From contig NZ_JADBEB010000001.1 of assembly GCF_014874095.1 (NCBI RefSeq), forward strand, positions 6,200,001 through 6,264,000: a stretch of 64,000 nt of DNA, given 5' to 3'. This DNA is from Plantactinospora soyae (GTDB taxonomy: Bacteria > Actinomycetota > Actinomycetes > Mycobacteriales > Micromonosporaceae). The position numbers were made by a program, and so were the translations under genes. The stretch's first letter is position 1. The number at the start of each line of letters is the position of its first letter. Shown one piece after another: positions 50,404 through 59,576 of this stretch. Below the pieces are notes generated by a model. The model saw nothing but the letters and a program-made list of their open reading frames with translations. It ran no database searches and was not told where the DNA came from.

Positions 50404-50712
50404 ATGGGCAGCATCAACGGTAAGGACATCCACAAGGTCGTCGTTGCCTGCGACGCCGGGATGGGCAGCAGCGTCATGCTCGCCAGCCAACTTCGCAAGC
50501 AGCTCAAGAAGTTCTCGGTCACGGTGGAGCACACCCCGGTCAACTCGATTCCGGGCGACGCCGACGTGGTGATCACGCACAGCGGCCTGGCCGCCCGGGC
50601 CAGGGCCGCCGCGCCCGACAAGATCATCGTGCCGTTCCAGGTGTTCATCGGCGACCCGGCGGTGACCGCCGTGGTCAAGGCCATCGAGTCCGGCGATGAG
50701 ATCCGTGGCTGA
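50404..50712 (+). CDS. PTS mannitol-type EIIB
   Basis: 102 aa. The phosphocysteine loop is VVACDAGMGSS with Cys16. It should carry phosphate from EIIA to the incoming polyol. ATG 50404 follows AAGGAG and the gene overlaps EIIA by 17 bases. Confidence 0.92.
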   Translation: MGSINGKDIHKVVVACDAGMGSSVMLASQLRKQLKKFSVTVEHTPVNSIPGDADVVITHSGLAARARAAAPDKIIVPFQVFIGDPAVTAVVKAIESGDEIRG

Positions 50713-51163
50713 CCAACCGGGCGCACTGCTCGACCGCCGGGCGATCCAGCTGACCGAGGTGGCCGCCGACCGCGACGACGCGATCCGTCGCTGCGGTCAG
50801 GTGCTGGTCGAGATAGGCGCGGCCAGCCCGGAGTACGTACCGACGATGCTCGCCCGCGAGCAGTCGGTCTCGACGTACATCGGGGAGGGCGTGGCCATCC
50901 CGCACGGCACGCTCGCCGGCAAGGACCTGGTGCACCGCGACGCGCTCGCCGTACTCCGGTTCCCGGCCGGCGTGGACTGGGGCGGTCAGCCGGTCACCGT
51001 CTGCGTGGCGATCGCCGCCCAGGGTGACGGCCACATCGAACTGCTGGCCAGCCTCGCCGAAGTCCTGCTCGATCCCGACAAGGCCCGTGCGCTGCGCGAG
51101 GCCACCGACCCCGAAGACGTGCTGGAGCTGCTCAAGCCGGCACGGGAGGACAGCAACTCATGA
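50696..51163 (+). CDS. PTS mannitol/fructose-type EIIA
   Basis: 155 aa. The phosphohistidine is His70 in GVAIPHGT, and REQSVSTYIGEG and LASLAEVLLDPDKARAL are typical of EIIA-Mtl/Fru. Overlaps EIIB at the start and the dehydrogenase (ATGA) at the end. Confidence 0.92.
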   Translation: MRSVADQPGALLDRRAIQLTEVAADRDDAIRRCGQVLVEIGAASPEYVPTMLAREQSVSTYIGEGVAIPHGTLAGKDLVHRDALAVLRFPAGVDWGGQPVTVCVAIAAQGDGHIELLASLAEVLLDPDKARALREATDPEDVLELLKPAREDSNS

Positions 51164-52200
51164 AGGCCGTTCGTTTCCACGCTCCCGGCGACGTACGCAT
51201 CGAGGACGTACCCGAGCCCACCCCGGGCCCGGGTGACGTCAAGATCCGGGTACGCAACTGCTCCACCTGCGGTACCGACGTCAAGATCTCCAAGTTCGGG
51301 CACCACCACATCCACCCGCCCCGGGTGATGGGCCACGAGATCGCCGGTGAGGTGGTCGAGACCGGGGCCGAGGTCACCGGCTGGGCGGCCGGCGACCGGG
51401 TGCAGGTGATCGCCGCCATCCCCTGTGGAACCTGCGCCGAGTGCCGGCGCGGCCGGATGACCGTCTGCCCCAACCAGGAGTCGATGGGGTACCACTACGA
51501 GGGCGGCTTCGCGCAGTACCTGGTGGTCCCGGCGAAGGTGCTGGCGGTGGACGGGCTGAACCGGATCCCGGACGGGGTCGGGTTCGCCGAGGCGTCGGTG
51601 GCCGAGCCGCTGGCCTGCGTACTCAACGGGCAGGAGCTGGCGCGGGTCGGGCCCGGCGACGACGTCGTGGTGGTCGGCTCGGGTCCGATCGGTTGCCTGC
51701 ACGTCCGGCTGGCCCGGTCCCGGGGCGCCGCCCGGGTCTTCCTGGTCGAACTCAACCGGGCCCGGCTGGACCTGGCCGCCGGACTCGTCAACTCGGACGC
51801 GGCGATCTGCGGCGCCGAGGTCGACCCGGTCGACGAGGTGCTCAAGCTGACCGACGGGCGCGGGGCCGACGTGATCATCACGGCGGCGGCCTCGGGTGCG
51901 GCCCAGGAGCAGGCGTTGCAGATGGCCGCCCGGCAGGGCCGGATCAGCTTCTTCGGTGGCCTGCCCAAGGACAACCCGATCATCTCGGTCGACTCGAACC
52001 TGGTGCACTACCGCGAGCTGACCATCGTCGGCGCCAACGGCTCCAGCCCGGCGCACAACGCCGAGGCACTCCGACTGATCGCCACCGGCGCGGTGCCGGT
52101 GTCCGATCTGATCACCCACCGGCTTCCGCTGGACCAGGCGATCGACGCCTTCGGCGTGGTCGCCCGGGGCGAGGCCATCAAGGTCACGATCGAACCCTGA
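51160..52200 (+). CDS. Zinc-dependent polyol(-phosphate) dehydrogenase, MDR family
   Basis: 346 aa. Zinc ligands Cys37 (CSTCGTD) and His59-Glu60 (GHE), structural zinc cysteines in CGTCAECRRGRMTVC, and NAD motif VVGSGPIGCLH. Sorbitol dehydrogenase-like MDRs include galactitol-1-phosphate 5-dehydrogenase. Placed between EIIA and HPr, it should oxidise the imported polyol phosphate to a ketose phosphate for the PfkB kinase. This is not the long-chain MtlD type, so a polyol other than mannitol is likely. Confidence 0.88.
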   Translation: MKAVRFHAPGDVRIEDVPEPTPGPGDVKIRVRNCSTCGTDVKISKFGHHHIHPPRVMGHEIAGEVVETGAEVTGWAAGDRVQVIAAIPCGTCAECRRGRMTVCPNQESMGYHYEGGFAQYLVVPAKVLAVDGLNRIPDGVGFAEASVAEPLACVLNGQELARVGPGDDVVVVGSGPIGCLHVRLARSRGAARVFLVELNRARLDLAAGLVNSDAAICGAEVDPVDEVLKLTDGRGADVIITAAASGAAQEQALQMAARQGRISFFGGLPKDNPIISVDSNLVHYRELTIVGANGSSPAHNAEALRLIATGAVPVSDLITHRLPLDQAIDAFGVVARGEAIKVTIEP

Positions 52201-52220
52201 ACTGGGAGAGGAAGGCCATC

Positions 52221-52505
52221 ATGGCTACGCGTACGGTGACCGTCGGTTCGGCCAGCGGCCTGCACGCCCGCCCGGCGGCGCTCTTCGTCGCGGCGGCGGC
52301 GGCACAGCCGGTCCGGGTGACCATCCGGACCGGCGAGAAGCGGCCGGTCCCGGCCAACAGCATGCTCTCGGTGCTCTCGCTGGGCGCGCGGCGCGGCACC
52401 GAGGTGGTGATCGAGGCCGAGGGGGAGGGCGCCGACGCCGCCCTGGACGCCCTGGCCGAGCTGCTCGCCCGGGACCTCGACGCCGAGGAGTCGGCCGATG
52501 CCTGA
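52221..52505 (+). CDS. ptsH: Phosphocarrier protein HPr
   Basis: 94 aa. The active-site His15 lies in SGLHARPAALF. The Ser46 regulatory region is NSMLSVLSLGARRGTEV. GAGAGGAAGG precedes ATG 52221. It overlaps ptsI by 8 bases. Confidence 0.93.
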   Translation: MATRTVTVGSASGLHARPAALFVAAAAAQPVRVTIRTGEKRPVPANSMLSVLSLGARRGTEVVIEAEGEGADAALDALAELLARDLDAEESADA

Positions 52506-54144
52506 CGGGCCGGCACCGCTGCGCGGGATCGGGGTGAGCCCGGGGGTGGCCGGTGGCCCGCTGCTCCGGGTCGCCGAGGTGCCGGCGCTGCCCGCACCGG
52601 TTGCGGTGGCCGATCCCGCCAGCGAGGCCGACCGGGCGGTGGCGGCGCTGCACGAGGTGGTCGCCGAGTTGACCCGACGAGCCGACCGGAGCGGGGAGAA
52701 GACCCTGGTCGACGTGCTCCGGGCCCAGGCGATGATGGCCGACGACCCGGTGCTGTCCGACGCCGTACGGGAGAACGTCGCGGCGGGGATGGACGGGCCG
52801 CACGCCGTCGACGCGGCCTTCGCCACCCACCGGGCGGCGTTCGAGGCCGCCGGTGGATACCTCGCCGAGCGGGTCGCCGACCTGGACGACCTGCGGAACC
52901 GGGCCGTCGCGGTCTGCCTCGGCCGGCCGATGCCCGGGGTGCCGTCCCCGGGCCACCGGTACGTGCTCACCGCCCGGGACCTGGCCCCGGCCGACACGGT
53001 GGACCTGGATCCGGAGCAGGTCGTCGCCCTGGTCACCGAGGACGGCGGGCCGACCAGCCACACCGCGATCCTGGCCCGCGCGCTCGGGCTGCCGGCGGTG
53101 GTCGCCTGCCCCGGCGTCCGGGACCTCGCCGAGGGTACGACGGTGCTGGTCGACGGCGATACCGGCGCGGTCGGCGTGGACGTGGACCCGGCGGAGGTGG
53201 CCGCCGCCGAGGCGGTCGACCGGGATCGGCTGACGGCCGTGGCGGCGACATCCGGGCCCGGTCGTACGGCCGACGGCCACGCCGTCGCCCTGCTCGCCAA
53301 CATCGGCTCGGCCCGGGACCTCGGTGCCGCCGACGGGGCCGAGGGGGTCGGACTGTTCCGCACCGAACTGCTCTTCCTGGACCGCACCCGGGAACCGGAC
53401 CTGGCGGAGCAGGCCGAGGCGTACCGGGCGGTCTTCGCGGCCATGTCCGGTCGCCGCGTGGTGATCCGTACCCTCGACGCGGGCGCGGACAAGCCGTTGC
53501 CGTTCCTGCACCAGACCGACGAGCCGAACCCGGCGCTCGGCGTACGGGGGCTGCGCCTGGTCCGGCAGCGGCCGGAACTGCTGCACACCCAGTTGGCGGC
53601 CATCGCCCGGGCGGCGGAGCAGACCGGAGCCGACGTCTGGGTGATGGCGCCGATGGTCTCGACCCGGGCCGAGGCGGCCGAGTTCGCCGACGCCGTGTAC
53701 GCGGTGGGGCTGCCGAAGGCCGGCGTCATGGTCGAGGTGCCGGCGGCGGCCCTGCGCGCGGGACAACTGCTCCAGGTCGTCGACTTCCTGAGCATCGGCA
53801 CCAACGACCTGAGCCAGTACACATTCGCGGCTGACCGGCAGAGCGGCGTACTGGCCGAACTGCTCGACCCGTGGCAGCCGGCGTTGCTCCGGCTGGTCGC
53901 CGAGGTCGGCGCGGCCGGGCGGGCGGCGGGCAAGCCGGTCGGGATCTGCGGGGAGGCGGCGGCGGATCCGCTGCTCGCCCCGGTGCTGACCGGTCTCGGG
54001 ATGACCAGCCTGTCCATGTCGGGCCGGGCGCTGCCCCGGGTACGGGCGGCGCTGGCGGGGCGTACCTACCCCGACTGCGAGCGGGTGGCGCGGCTCGCGC
54101 TGGACGCCGACGACCCGGAGCAGGCCCGCAAGGCCGTCGCTTGA
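52498..54144 (+). CDS. ptsI: PTS enzyme I (phosphoenolpyruvate-protein phosphotransferase)
   Basis: 548 aa. The phosphohistidine is His188 in GGPTSHTAILARALG; the PEP-binding C-terminal barrel shows GVGLFRTELLF, then NPALGVRGLRL and FLSIGTNDLSQYTFAADR. Complete. With HPr and EIIA/B/C in the same operon the system does not need general PTS proteins from elsewhere. A 14-bp tandem array and two hairpins follow. Confidence 0.95.
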   Translation: MPDGPAPLRGIGVSPGVAGGPLLRVAEVPALPAPVAVADPASEADRAVAALHEVVAELTRRADRSGEKTLVDVLRAQAMMADDPVLSDAVRENVAAGMDGPHAVDAAFATHRAAFEAAGGYLAERVADLDDLRNRAVAVCLGRPMPGVPSPGHRYVLTARDLAPADTVDLDPEQVVALVTEDGGPTSHTAILARALGLPAVVACPGVRDLAEGTTVLVDGDTGAVGVDVDPAEVAAAEAVDRDRLTAVAATSGPGRTADGHAVALLANIGSARDLGAADGAEGVGLFRTELLFLDRTREPDLAEQAEAYRAVFAAMSGRRVVIRTLDAGADKPLPFLHQTDEPNPALGVRGLRLVRQRPELLHTQLAAIARAAEQTGADVWVMAPMVSTRAEAAEFADAVYAVGLPKAGVMVEVPAAALRAGQLLQVVDFLSIGTNDLSQYTFAADRQSGVLAELLDPWQPALLRLVAEVGAAGRAAGKPVGICGEAAADPLLAPVLTGLGMTSLSMSGRALPRVRAALAGRTYPDCERVARLALDADDPEQARKAVA

Positions 54145-54156
54145 CGGCCGTTGGAC

Positions 54157-54352
54157 TGACCGCCACCGCCTGACCGCCGCCGCCTGACCGCCGCCGCCTG
54201 ACCGCCGCCGCCTGACCGCCGCCGCCTGACCGCCGCCGCCTGACCGCCGCCGCCTGACCGCCGCCGCCTGACCGCCGCCGCCTGACCGCCGCCGCCTGAC
54301 CGCCGCCGCCTGACCGCCGCCGCCTGACCGCCGCCGCCTGACCGCCCTGCCC
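54157..54352 (+). repeat. 14-bp tandem array, 14 units
   Basis: Unit TGACCGCCGCCGCC. Twelve perfect copies start every 14 bases from 54171 to 54325, with variant units at 54157 and 54339. The period is not a multiple of 3, so it is not a coding repeat. It begins 13 bases after the ptsI stop. Confidence 0.95.
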
Positions 54353-54363
54353 GGAACAGGAAT

Positions 54364-54396
54364 CGGCCCACGCCGTGGACCGTCCGGCGTGGGCCG
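54364..54396. terminator. Hairpin after the PTS operon
   Basis: Perfect 11-bp stem (54364-54374 with 54386-54396) and 11-base loop, between the convergent ptsI and DUF2188 genes. Confidence 0.75.
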
Positions 54397-54411
54397 CTGT
54401 GCGCCGTTGCC

Positions 54412-54437
54412 CCGATCCGGCGGTCCCGCCGGATCGG
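54412..54437. terminator. Second palindrome between convergent genes
   Basis: Two perfect 12-base arms (CCGATCCGGCGG and its complement) separated by 2 bases; extrudes as a stem with a small loop. Probably the terminator of the minus-strand DUF2188 gene. Confidence 0.6.
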
Positions 54438-54493
54438 CGGGACCGTCCTCGGGTCGGGGCAGGTGACCGGGCAATACACCCGGTGTGCGGCGG

Positions 54494-54718
54494 TCAGCCG
54501 GCGGGCGGGAACGGATCGTCGCGGTAGGTGTGCTCGGCCTCGATCTGCCCGTCCTGCTTGTGTACGACGAGCTGGCTCGGCTGGTTGGCCTTGGCGGCGT
54601 CCCGGCCGGCGCCGACCGCGTTCTCCTTGGTGTCGTAGTGTCCGACCACCGTCGACCCGTGCTCCACCTTCCAGCCAGCGGCTTCGGGAACAACGTGGTA
54701 CTCGGTCCGTGCCGTCAT
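54494..54718 (-). CDS. DUF2188 domain protein
   Basis: 74 aa. YHVVPEAAGWKVEHGSTVVGHY, then DTKENAVGAGRDAAKANQPSQLVVHKQDG, read as two adjoining segments, match DUF2188, a small beta-alpha-beta family of unknown function found in many bacteria. ATG 54718 follows GGAGGAGCACC. Confidence 0.88.
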   Translation of the reverse strand: MTARTEYHVVPEAAGWKVEHGSTVVGHYDTKENAVGAGRDAAKANQPSQLVVHKQDGQIEAEHTYRDDPFPPAG

Positions 54719-54934
54719 GGTGCTCCTCCTGGTCGATTGTCGGATGTGGAGGAACTACCCGGGGCAGGCGATCGGAAACACCTCGCCCGATGGTTGGCAC
54801 TTCACACCAGCGCCAGCGCCAGCGGCAGTGGCAGTGGCGTCCGCGATCGCGACTGGTGTCGGTGTTGGTGTCGGCGGAACGCTGCGGGGCTGCCGGCCAC
54901 TGTGGAACCTGGTGGGCGGGCGCGGGGCGATTGA

Positions 54935-54985
54935 CATGCAACCATCTGGCTGCCTATGGTAGATGGGCAGCCAGATGGTTGCATG
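54935..54985. promoter_or_regulatory. Nested palindromic operator upstream of the ArsR-SRPBCC gene
   Basis: Two perfect 20-base arms (54935-54954 and 54966-54985) flank 11 bases. Each arm is itself an imperfect palindrome: GCAACC-ATCT-GGCTGC on the left and GCAGCC-AGAT-GGTTGC on the right. Two ArsR dimers could bind side by side, 15 bases before the coding start. Confidence 0.8.
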
Positions 54986-55000
54986 TCCGGAAGGCGAGGA

Positions 55001-55822
55001 ATGGACGAGGTGTTCAAGGCGCTGGCCGACGGCAGCCGCCGTCGGCTGCTCGACAGCCTCAACACCCGCAACGGGCAGACCCTGCGCGAGCTCTGCGCCG
55101 GGCTGGAGATGACCCGGCAGTCCGTGAGCAAGCACCTCGCGGTGCTGGAGGCGGCCAACCTGGTCACCACGCTGTGGCGCGGCCGGGAGAAGTGGCACTA
55201 CCTCAACGCCGAGCCGATCAACGCCATCGCGGACCGCTGGATCAACCAGTACGACCTCGGCCGGGTGCACGCACTCGCCGATCTCAAGCGAGCATTGGAG
55301 CAGGAGCCCATGAGCGAGCACGAATTCGTCTACACCACGTTCATCAACACCACCCCGGAACGCCTCTGGCAGGGGCTGACCGACCCCGCGTTCACCAGCC
55401 GCTACTGGGGTGTCAGCTTCGAGTCCGACTGGCAGGTCGGCTCCGAGGTCGTCTGGGTGATGCCGAAGGGCGTACGGGTCGTCGACCCGGCTCAGGTCGT
55501 ACTGGTAGCCGAGCCGTACCGCCGGTTGGCGTACACCTGGCACAGCCTCACGCCGGAGTTCGCCAAGGCGTACGAGATGGATCCGGCGGAGATCGCCAAG
55601 CTGGCCGGGGAACCGCGTACCAAGGTGAGCTTCGAGCTCGAGCCACGGGGAGAGGTGGTCAAGCTGACCGTCGTACACGACGGTTTCGCGCCCGGGAGCG
55701 GGTTGCGCGACAGCGTCAGCGGCGGCTGGCCCGAGTTGCTCTCCAGCCTCAAGACGCTGCTGGAGACCGGCGAGCCGCTGCCGCAGGCGGAGCCGGCCGA
55801 GGCGTCGCCGGCGGGCGGATGA
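55001..55822 (+). CDS. ArsR-family HTH fused to SRPBCC/AHSA1 domain
   Basis: 273 aa. Residues 1-95 are an ArsR winged helix (DEVFKALADGSRRRLLDSL, then RQSVSKHLAVLEAANLV); 100-255 are an AHSA1/SRPBCC ligand-binding domain (YTTFINTTPERLWQGLTDPA). ATG 55001 follows AAGGCGAGGA. Such fusions usually sense a small hydrophobic ligand through the SRPBCC pocket and control themselves. No partner gene follows; the next gene is convergent. Confidence 0.92.
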   Translation: MDEVFKALADGSRRRLLDSLNTRNGQTLRELCAGLEMTRQSVSKHLAVLEAANLVTTLWRGREKWHYLNAEPINAIADRWINQYDLGRVHALADLKRALEQEPMSEHEFVYTTFINTTPERLWQGLTDPAFTSRYWGVSFESDWQVGSEVVWVMPKGVRVVDPAQVVLVAEPYRRLAYTWHSLTPEFAKAYEMDPAEIAKLAGEPRTKVSFELEPRGEVVKLTVVHDGFAPGSGLRDSVSGGWPELLSSLKTLLETGEPLPQAEPAEASPAGG

Positions 55823-55930
55823 CCACGTTGCCGGCAGGCGGGTGACCACAGGGCGCCGGCCGGCGCCGGACTCCCACGCCTGACGCGTACGAGAGGGTCC
55901 GAGCCGGCCGGCCGACGGATCGTGCGGCGG

Positions 55931-57136
55931 TCAGTAGCGCCGCAGCACCCGCTTGTCCGCGTCCAGGTCGTGGTCCAGCTTGATCACGATGAACTCGTTG
56001 TTGTCGGGCCGCCCCGGAGTCCGGCCGGCCGACGACGGGAAGTTGTTGTCGTTGAGCACGGCCAGGGTGCGGTCGTCGAGGATGACCACGTCCTCGATCG
56101 TCTGGAACGGGAAGGTGAACCGGGATCCGAAGCCGCCCACCCGCTTCGGGTTGGCGATGTCCATCAGGTCGGCGACCAGCGTCTTGTCGAGCTGACCGTC
56201 CCGGTTCCGGTCCCGCCGGTCGGCGAGGTAGATCTTCTTGGTCTGCGCCGTGGCGCCCTCGCCGTTGTCCCGCTCGATGACCAGGAAGCGGTCCTTGTCG
56301 ACCGCGATCGCGTCGCCGATCGCGTTCGCCGGGGCGTCGAGCAGGTACGTCCAGCGCCGACCGGTGTACGCGTTCGCGGCGATGTCGAACTCGTTGAACC
56401 GCAGCGCGCCGGCCGGGTCACCGGCGACCGTCCCCTCCAGCAGCGGGTAGAGGGTACGGCCGTCGGGAGACTGTGCCATGCCCTCGAAACCCTTGCTGCT
56501 GTTCAGGTTGGCCGGGGTGTCGCCCCGACCCGGGTTCTCCGGTGCGAAGACTCCCGGCAGCGGCACCGGTGCCTGCAACAGCCGACCGGCCCGGTCGAAG
56601 TGCAGCAGGTACGGGCCGAACTCGTCACCGATCCAGTACGTCCCGTCGGCGGTCCGGGTGATCGACTCGACGTCGAAATCGCTGCCGGTGAGCACCCGGT
56701 CGGGGCGGGTGAGCGGGAACGGCACCTTGCCGTCCGGGTCGGTGAGGTTGATCCCGCCGAGCAGGTCCACGGTGCCGGGGCCGAAGTTCGGGCCGACCCG
56801 CTGGATCCGGAGCAGGAAGTCCGCGCTGTTGGCCTTGTTGCCGAAACCGTTGTCGGACAGTACGTCGAAGGTGCCGTCGCTGTTGCGCAGTACGCCGCTG
56901 AAGCCCTGGACGGGCTGGTCGGCGAAGGGCGGAGTGATCCCGTTGACCGGCGCCGTACCCAGCAGGGAACCGGCCGGCTCGCTGCCCGGGACGTACGTCT
57001 GCGCGGGCAGCGCGGCGAACTTCAGCAACTCCGCGCGGTCCCAGGTGCCCCGGTCGGCGGCGGACGCCACCCCGGGCATGGTCATCGCCAGGGCCGCCAC
57101 CGCGACTCCCACGCCGACCCGCTTGATTACTCCCAT
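55931..57136 (-). CDS. Secreted esterase-like/phytase-like beta-propeller protein
   Basis: 401 aa. Signal peptide MGVIKRVGVGVAVAALAMTM with cleavage after VASA. The domain matches 'esterase-like activity of phytase': FSGVLRNSDGTFDVLSDNGFG, then DFDVESITRTADGTYWIGDE and SSKGFEGMAQSPDGRTLYPLLEG, ending in NDNNFPSSAGRTPG. Exported, probably a phosphomonoester or ester hydrolase; substrate unknown. Confidence 0.9.
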   Translation of the reverse strand: MGVIKRVGVGVAVAALAMTMPGVASAADRGTWDRAELLKFAALPAQTYVPGSEPAGSLLGTAPVNGITPPFADQPVQGFSGVLRNSDGTFDVLSDNGFGNKANSADFLLRIQRVGPNFGPGTVDLLGGINLTDPDGKVPFPLTRPDRVLTGSDFDVESITRTADGTYWIGDEFGPYLLHFDRAGRLLQAPVPLPGVFAPENPGRGDTPANLNSSKGFEGMAQSPDGRTLYPLLEGTVAGDPAGALRFNEFDIAANAYTGRRWTYLLDAPANAIGDAIAVDKDRFLVIERDNGEGATAQTKKIYLADRRDRNRDGQLDKTLVADLMDIANPKRVGGFGSRFTFPFQTIEDVVILDDRTLAVLNDNNFPSSAGRTPGRPDNNEFIVIKLDHDLDADKRVLRRY

Positions 57137-57264
57137 CGATCCTCATTTCGTAGCTGGAACTCGCTGGGAGGTTAGGGGCGGCCGGTGAACTGGGGCTGTC
57201 CACCAGGCAGTGATCATCGGAACCTTCCGCCCGCCCGGTCGGCGCAGGCGGGGCCAGGGGCGAA

Positions 57265-59475
57265 TCAGCGGAGAATCTCCCAGAGGAACAGCGAGTTGCC
57301 GACCGCGCCGGCCAGGATCGTGCCGTCCGGGTTGAACGCCACGGCGGCGGCCTCCGAGGTCCCGTCCGTGAGCGGCGTACCGATCATCTCGCGGCTGGCC
57401 AGGTCCCACAGCCGGACGTGCCGTCCACCGGTGGCCAGGACCGAGCCGTCCGGGCTGAACGACACGCTTCCGGCCGGAAGCAGCAGGTCGATCGGCTCGC
57501 CGACCTGTTGCCGGCTGGCCAGGTCCCACACCCGCACGGTGGCGTCGTTGCCGTTGCTGGCCAGCAGGAGTCCGTCCGGGCTGAACTTCACGTCGTTGAC
57601 GATTTCGTCGTGGGCGCTCAGCGACGCGCCGATCTGTCGGCGAGTGCGCAGGTCCCACAGCCGCACCGTCCGGTCCGCACCGCCCGAGGCCACGATGTTC
57701 CCGTCGTGGGGGTGGAACGCCAGCGCGTACACGTTGTCGGTGTGGCCGAGCAGCGGGGCACCGAGCGCCTGCCGCCGGAGCACGTCCCACAGCCGGATGG
57801 TGTGGTCAGCACTGGAACTGGCCAGCGTCCGCCCGTCCGGACTGAAGTCCACGACGTAGTTCACCGAGGTGTGCCCCCTCAACGGGTAACCGAGTCGACC
57901 GCGGGTGACCACGTCCCACAGCCCGATGCCGAAGTTGTTGCCGCAGGCGGCGAGGACGCTGCCGTCCGGGCTGAACCGGACGCCGCGGACGTAGTTGGGG
58001 ACGCCGTCTCCGGCCTCGAACGGGATCGGCTTGTCGATCGGTCCGCGACTCGTGGTGCTCCACAGTCGGATGGTGCCGTCGCCACCTGCGGTGGCGATCA
58101 GATCGCCACCGTGCGCGTCGAAGGCCACGTCGAAAACGGTGTCGGTGTGCCCGGTCAGCTCGGCGACGAAGCGGGCGCCGGTGACGGGGCGGGGAGTGGG
58201 AGTCGGTGAACCCTTGGGCGGATCTCGGCGGAGCACCGCGGCGGCACTGGCCGCAGTGCCCAGGGCGGTCACCGTCGCGGCGCCGACGATCACCGTACGC
58301 CGGCTCAGACGCCCCCGCCACGCGCTGCCCGGGGCGCCGGTCGCGATGGTCGGTACGGGCAACGGCCCGACGTCCGGCCCCGACGAGGGCGCCGGTGGGA
58401 TCGTACGACGGATCAGCAGGCTCCCCTCGGCCACCACGAGTTCGGGCTGCTCGATGGCGACCGGGGCGATTCCCAGGGTCTTGTGCAGCAGCGTGGCGGC
58501 CAGCGGGATCCGGGACGAGCCGCCGACGAGGAACACAGCGCCGATCGACTCACGGGGGATCGCGGCATCGCGCAACAGTTCGAACGTGACGTTGGTGGTG
58601 CGGTCCAGATGCGGCCGTGCCGCTCTCTCGAATTCGCCCCGGGTGAGATGTACGTCGGTGCCGACCACCGGCAGCCGTAGGTCGGACGTGGGGTGCCGGG
58701 ACAACTGCTCCTTGGCCGACCGGGCGCCCCACCACAACGTGTGTCTGGCGAACCCGTCATCCGCCGTCTGCGGCCAGTCCAACCGCTGCCACGCCTCGGC
58801 CGCGGTCGCGGTCAGCGCCCGTACGTGCGCGACGACGGCGGCGTCGAATTCCAGACCGCCGACGTCGTCCAGCCCGGCGGAGGCGACCACCTCGAACCCC
58901 GTCGCCGACACCCGCACCGCGCTCACGTCGAAGGTGCCCGCTCCCAGGTCGTAGACGATGACACAGCGCCCTGGTGCGATCCGCCGTCCCAGGGCGGTGC
59001 AGAAGTACGCCGCCGCGGCGACCGGTTCGGCGACGAACTCGACATTCGGGAACCCGGCCTGGGCGGCGGCCTCGGCGAGGATGCCGAGTCGGAGACGACT
59101 CCAGTCCGCCGGATGGGTCAGCACCACCACCGCCGGTCGCTGGCCGGCGACCCGGTACGCCTCGGCCGCGACCCGGGCCAGTACCGCCGCGATCAGGTCG
59201 ACGACGCGGATTTCCTGGTCTGCCAACCAGACGGTTCCGTCGTCGATCCGCCGTTTCGGGTTCGCCTCGAAACCGGCGGGATGACCCAGCGCGGCACGCT
59301 CGGCGTCGGCACCGGTGAGCATCCCGGGTGATCCCGGTCCGATGAACACCGCCGAGGCCAGCAGGGGAGAGGCGTCGAACAGCAGTGGTTTGATCCGACC
59401 GTCCGGCCAGGCCAACGCGGCGACTGTGGTGGACGTGCCGAAGTCGATGCCCAACCAGTATTCGCCCGTGGCCAC
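57265..59475 (-). CDS. Hsp70-like ATPase fused to a seven-bladed WD40 propeller
   Basis: 736 aa. Residues 1-365 are an actin/Hsp70 ATPase: [16 protein letters not shown] (phosphate 1), [16 protein letters not shown] (phosphate 2), [11 protein letters not shown] and [12 protein letters not shown] (adenosine). The Hsp70 substrate-binding domain is missing. A Pro-rich linker and one hydrophobic helix ([21 protein letters not shown], ~400-422) lead to seven WD repeats (~445-736) with WD endings such as IRLWD and VRVWD. The helix may anchor it so that propeller and ATPase lie on opposite membrane faces. GTG 59475 has no strong ribosome site. Confidence 0.93.
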   Translation of the reverse strand: MATGEYWLGIDFGTSTTVAALAWPDGRIKPLLFDASPLLASAVFIGPGSPGMLTGADAERAALGHPAGFEANPKRRIDDGTVWLADQEIRVVDLIAAVLARVAAEAYRVAGQRPAVVVLTHPADWSRLRLGILAEAAAQAGFPNVEFVAEPVAAAAYFCTALGRRIAPGRCVIVYDLGAGTFDVSAVRVSATGFEVVASAGLDDVGGLEFDAAVVAHVRALTATAAEAWQRLDWPQTADDGFARHTLWWGARSAKEQLSRHPTSDLRLPVVGTDVHLTRGEFERAARPHLDRTTNVTFELLRDAAIPRESIGAVFLVGGSSRIPLAATLLHKTLGIAPVAIEQPELVVAEGSLLIRRTIPPAPSSGPDVGPLPVPTIATGAPGSAWRGRLSRRTVIVGAATVTALGTAASAAAVLRRDPPKGSPTPTPRPVTGARFVAELTGHTDTVFDVAFDAHGGDLIATAGGDGTIRLWSTTSRGPIDKPIPFEAGDGVPNYVRGVRFSPDGSVLAACGNNFGIGLWDVVTRGRLGYPLRGHTSVNYVVDFSPDGRTLASSSADHTIRLWDVLRRQALGAPLLGHTDNVYALAFHPHDGNIVASGGADRTVRLWDLRTRRQIGASLSAHDEIVNDVKFSPDGLLLASNGNDATVRVWDLASRQQVGEPIDLLLPAGSVSFSPDGSVLATGGRHVRLWDLASREMIGTPLTDGTSEAAAVAFNPDGTILAGAVGNSLFLWEILR

Positions 59476-59576
59476 CGGTCAACTCTATGAGGTTGGCCAA
59501 CTCTCCCGCTCGTACCGTTTCGCCCGGCGGGGGTCGGTACCCTTCTACCCAGCTCAACCACCAGGAGACCGATCAC

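Noticed and set aside
54157-54352. Possible CRISPR array
   Set aside because: The units are directly contiguous 14-mers without unique spacers, and there are no cas genes.
54066-54941. A minus-strand frame encoding repeated RSGGGGQAAAVRR units over the 14-bp array
   Set aside because: The repetitive product is a translation of the tandem array, overlaps ptsI and the DUF2188 gene, and has no plausible start region; the 14-bp period also breaks the frame cycle.
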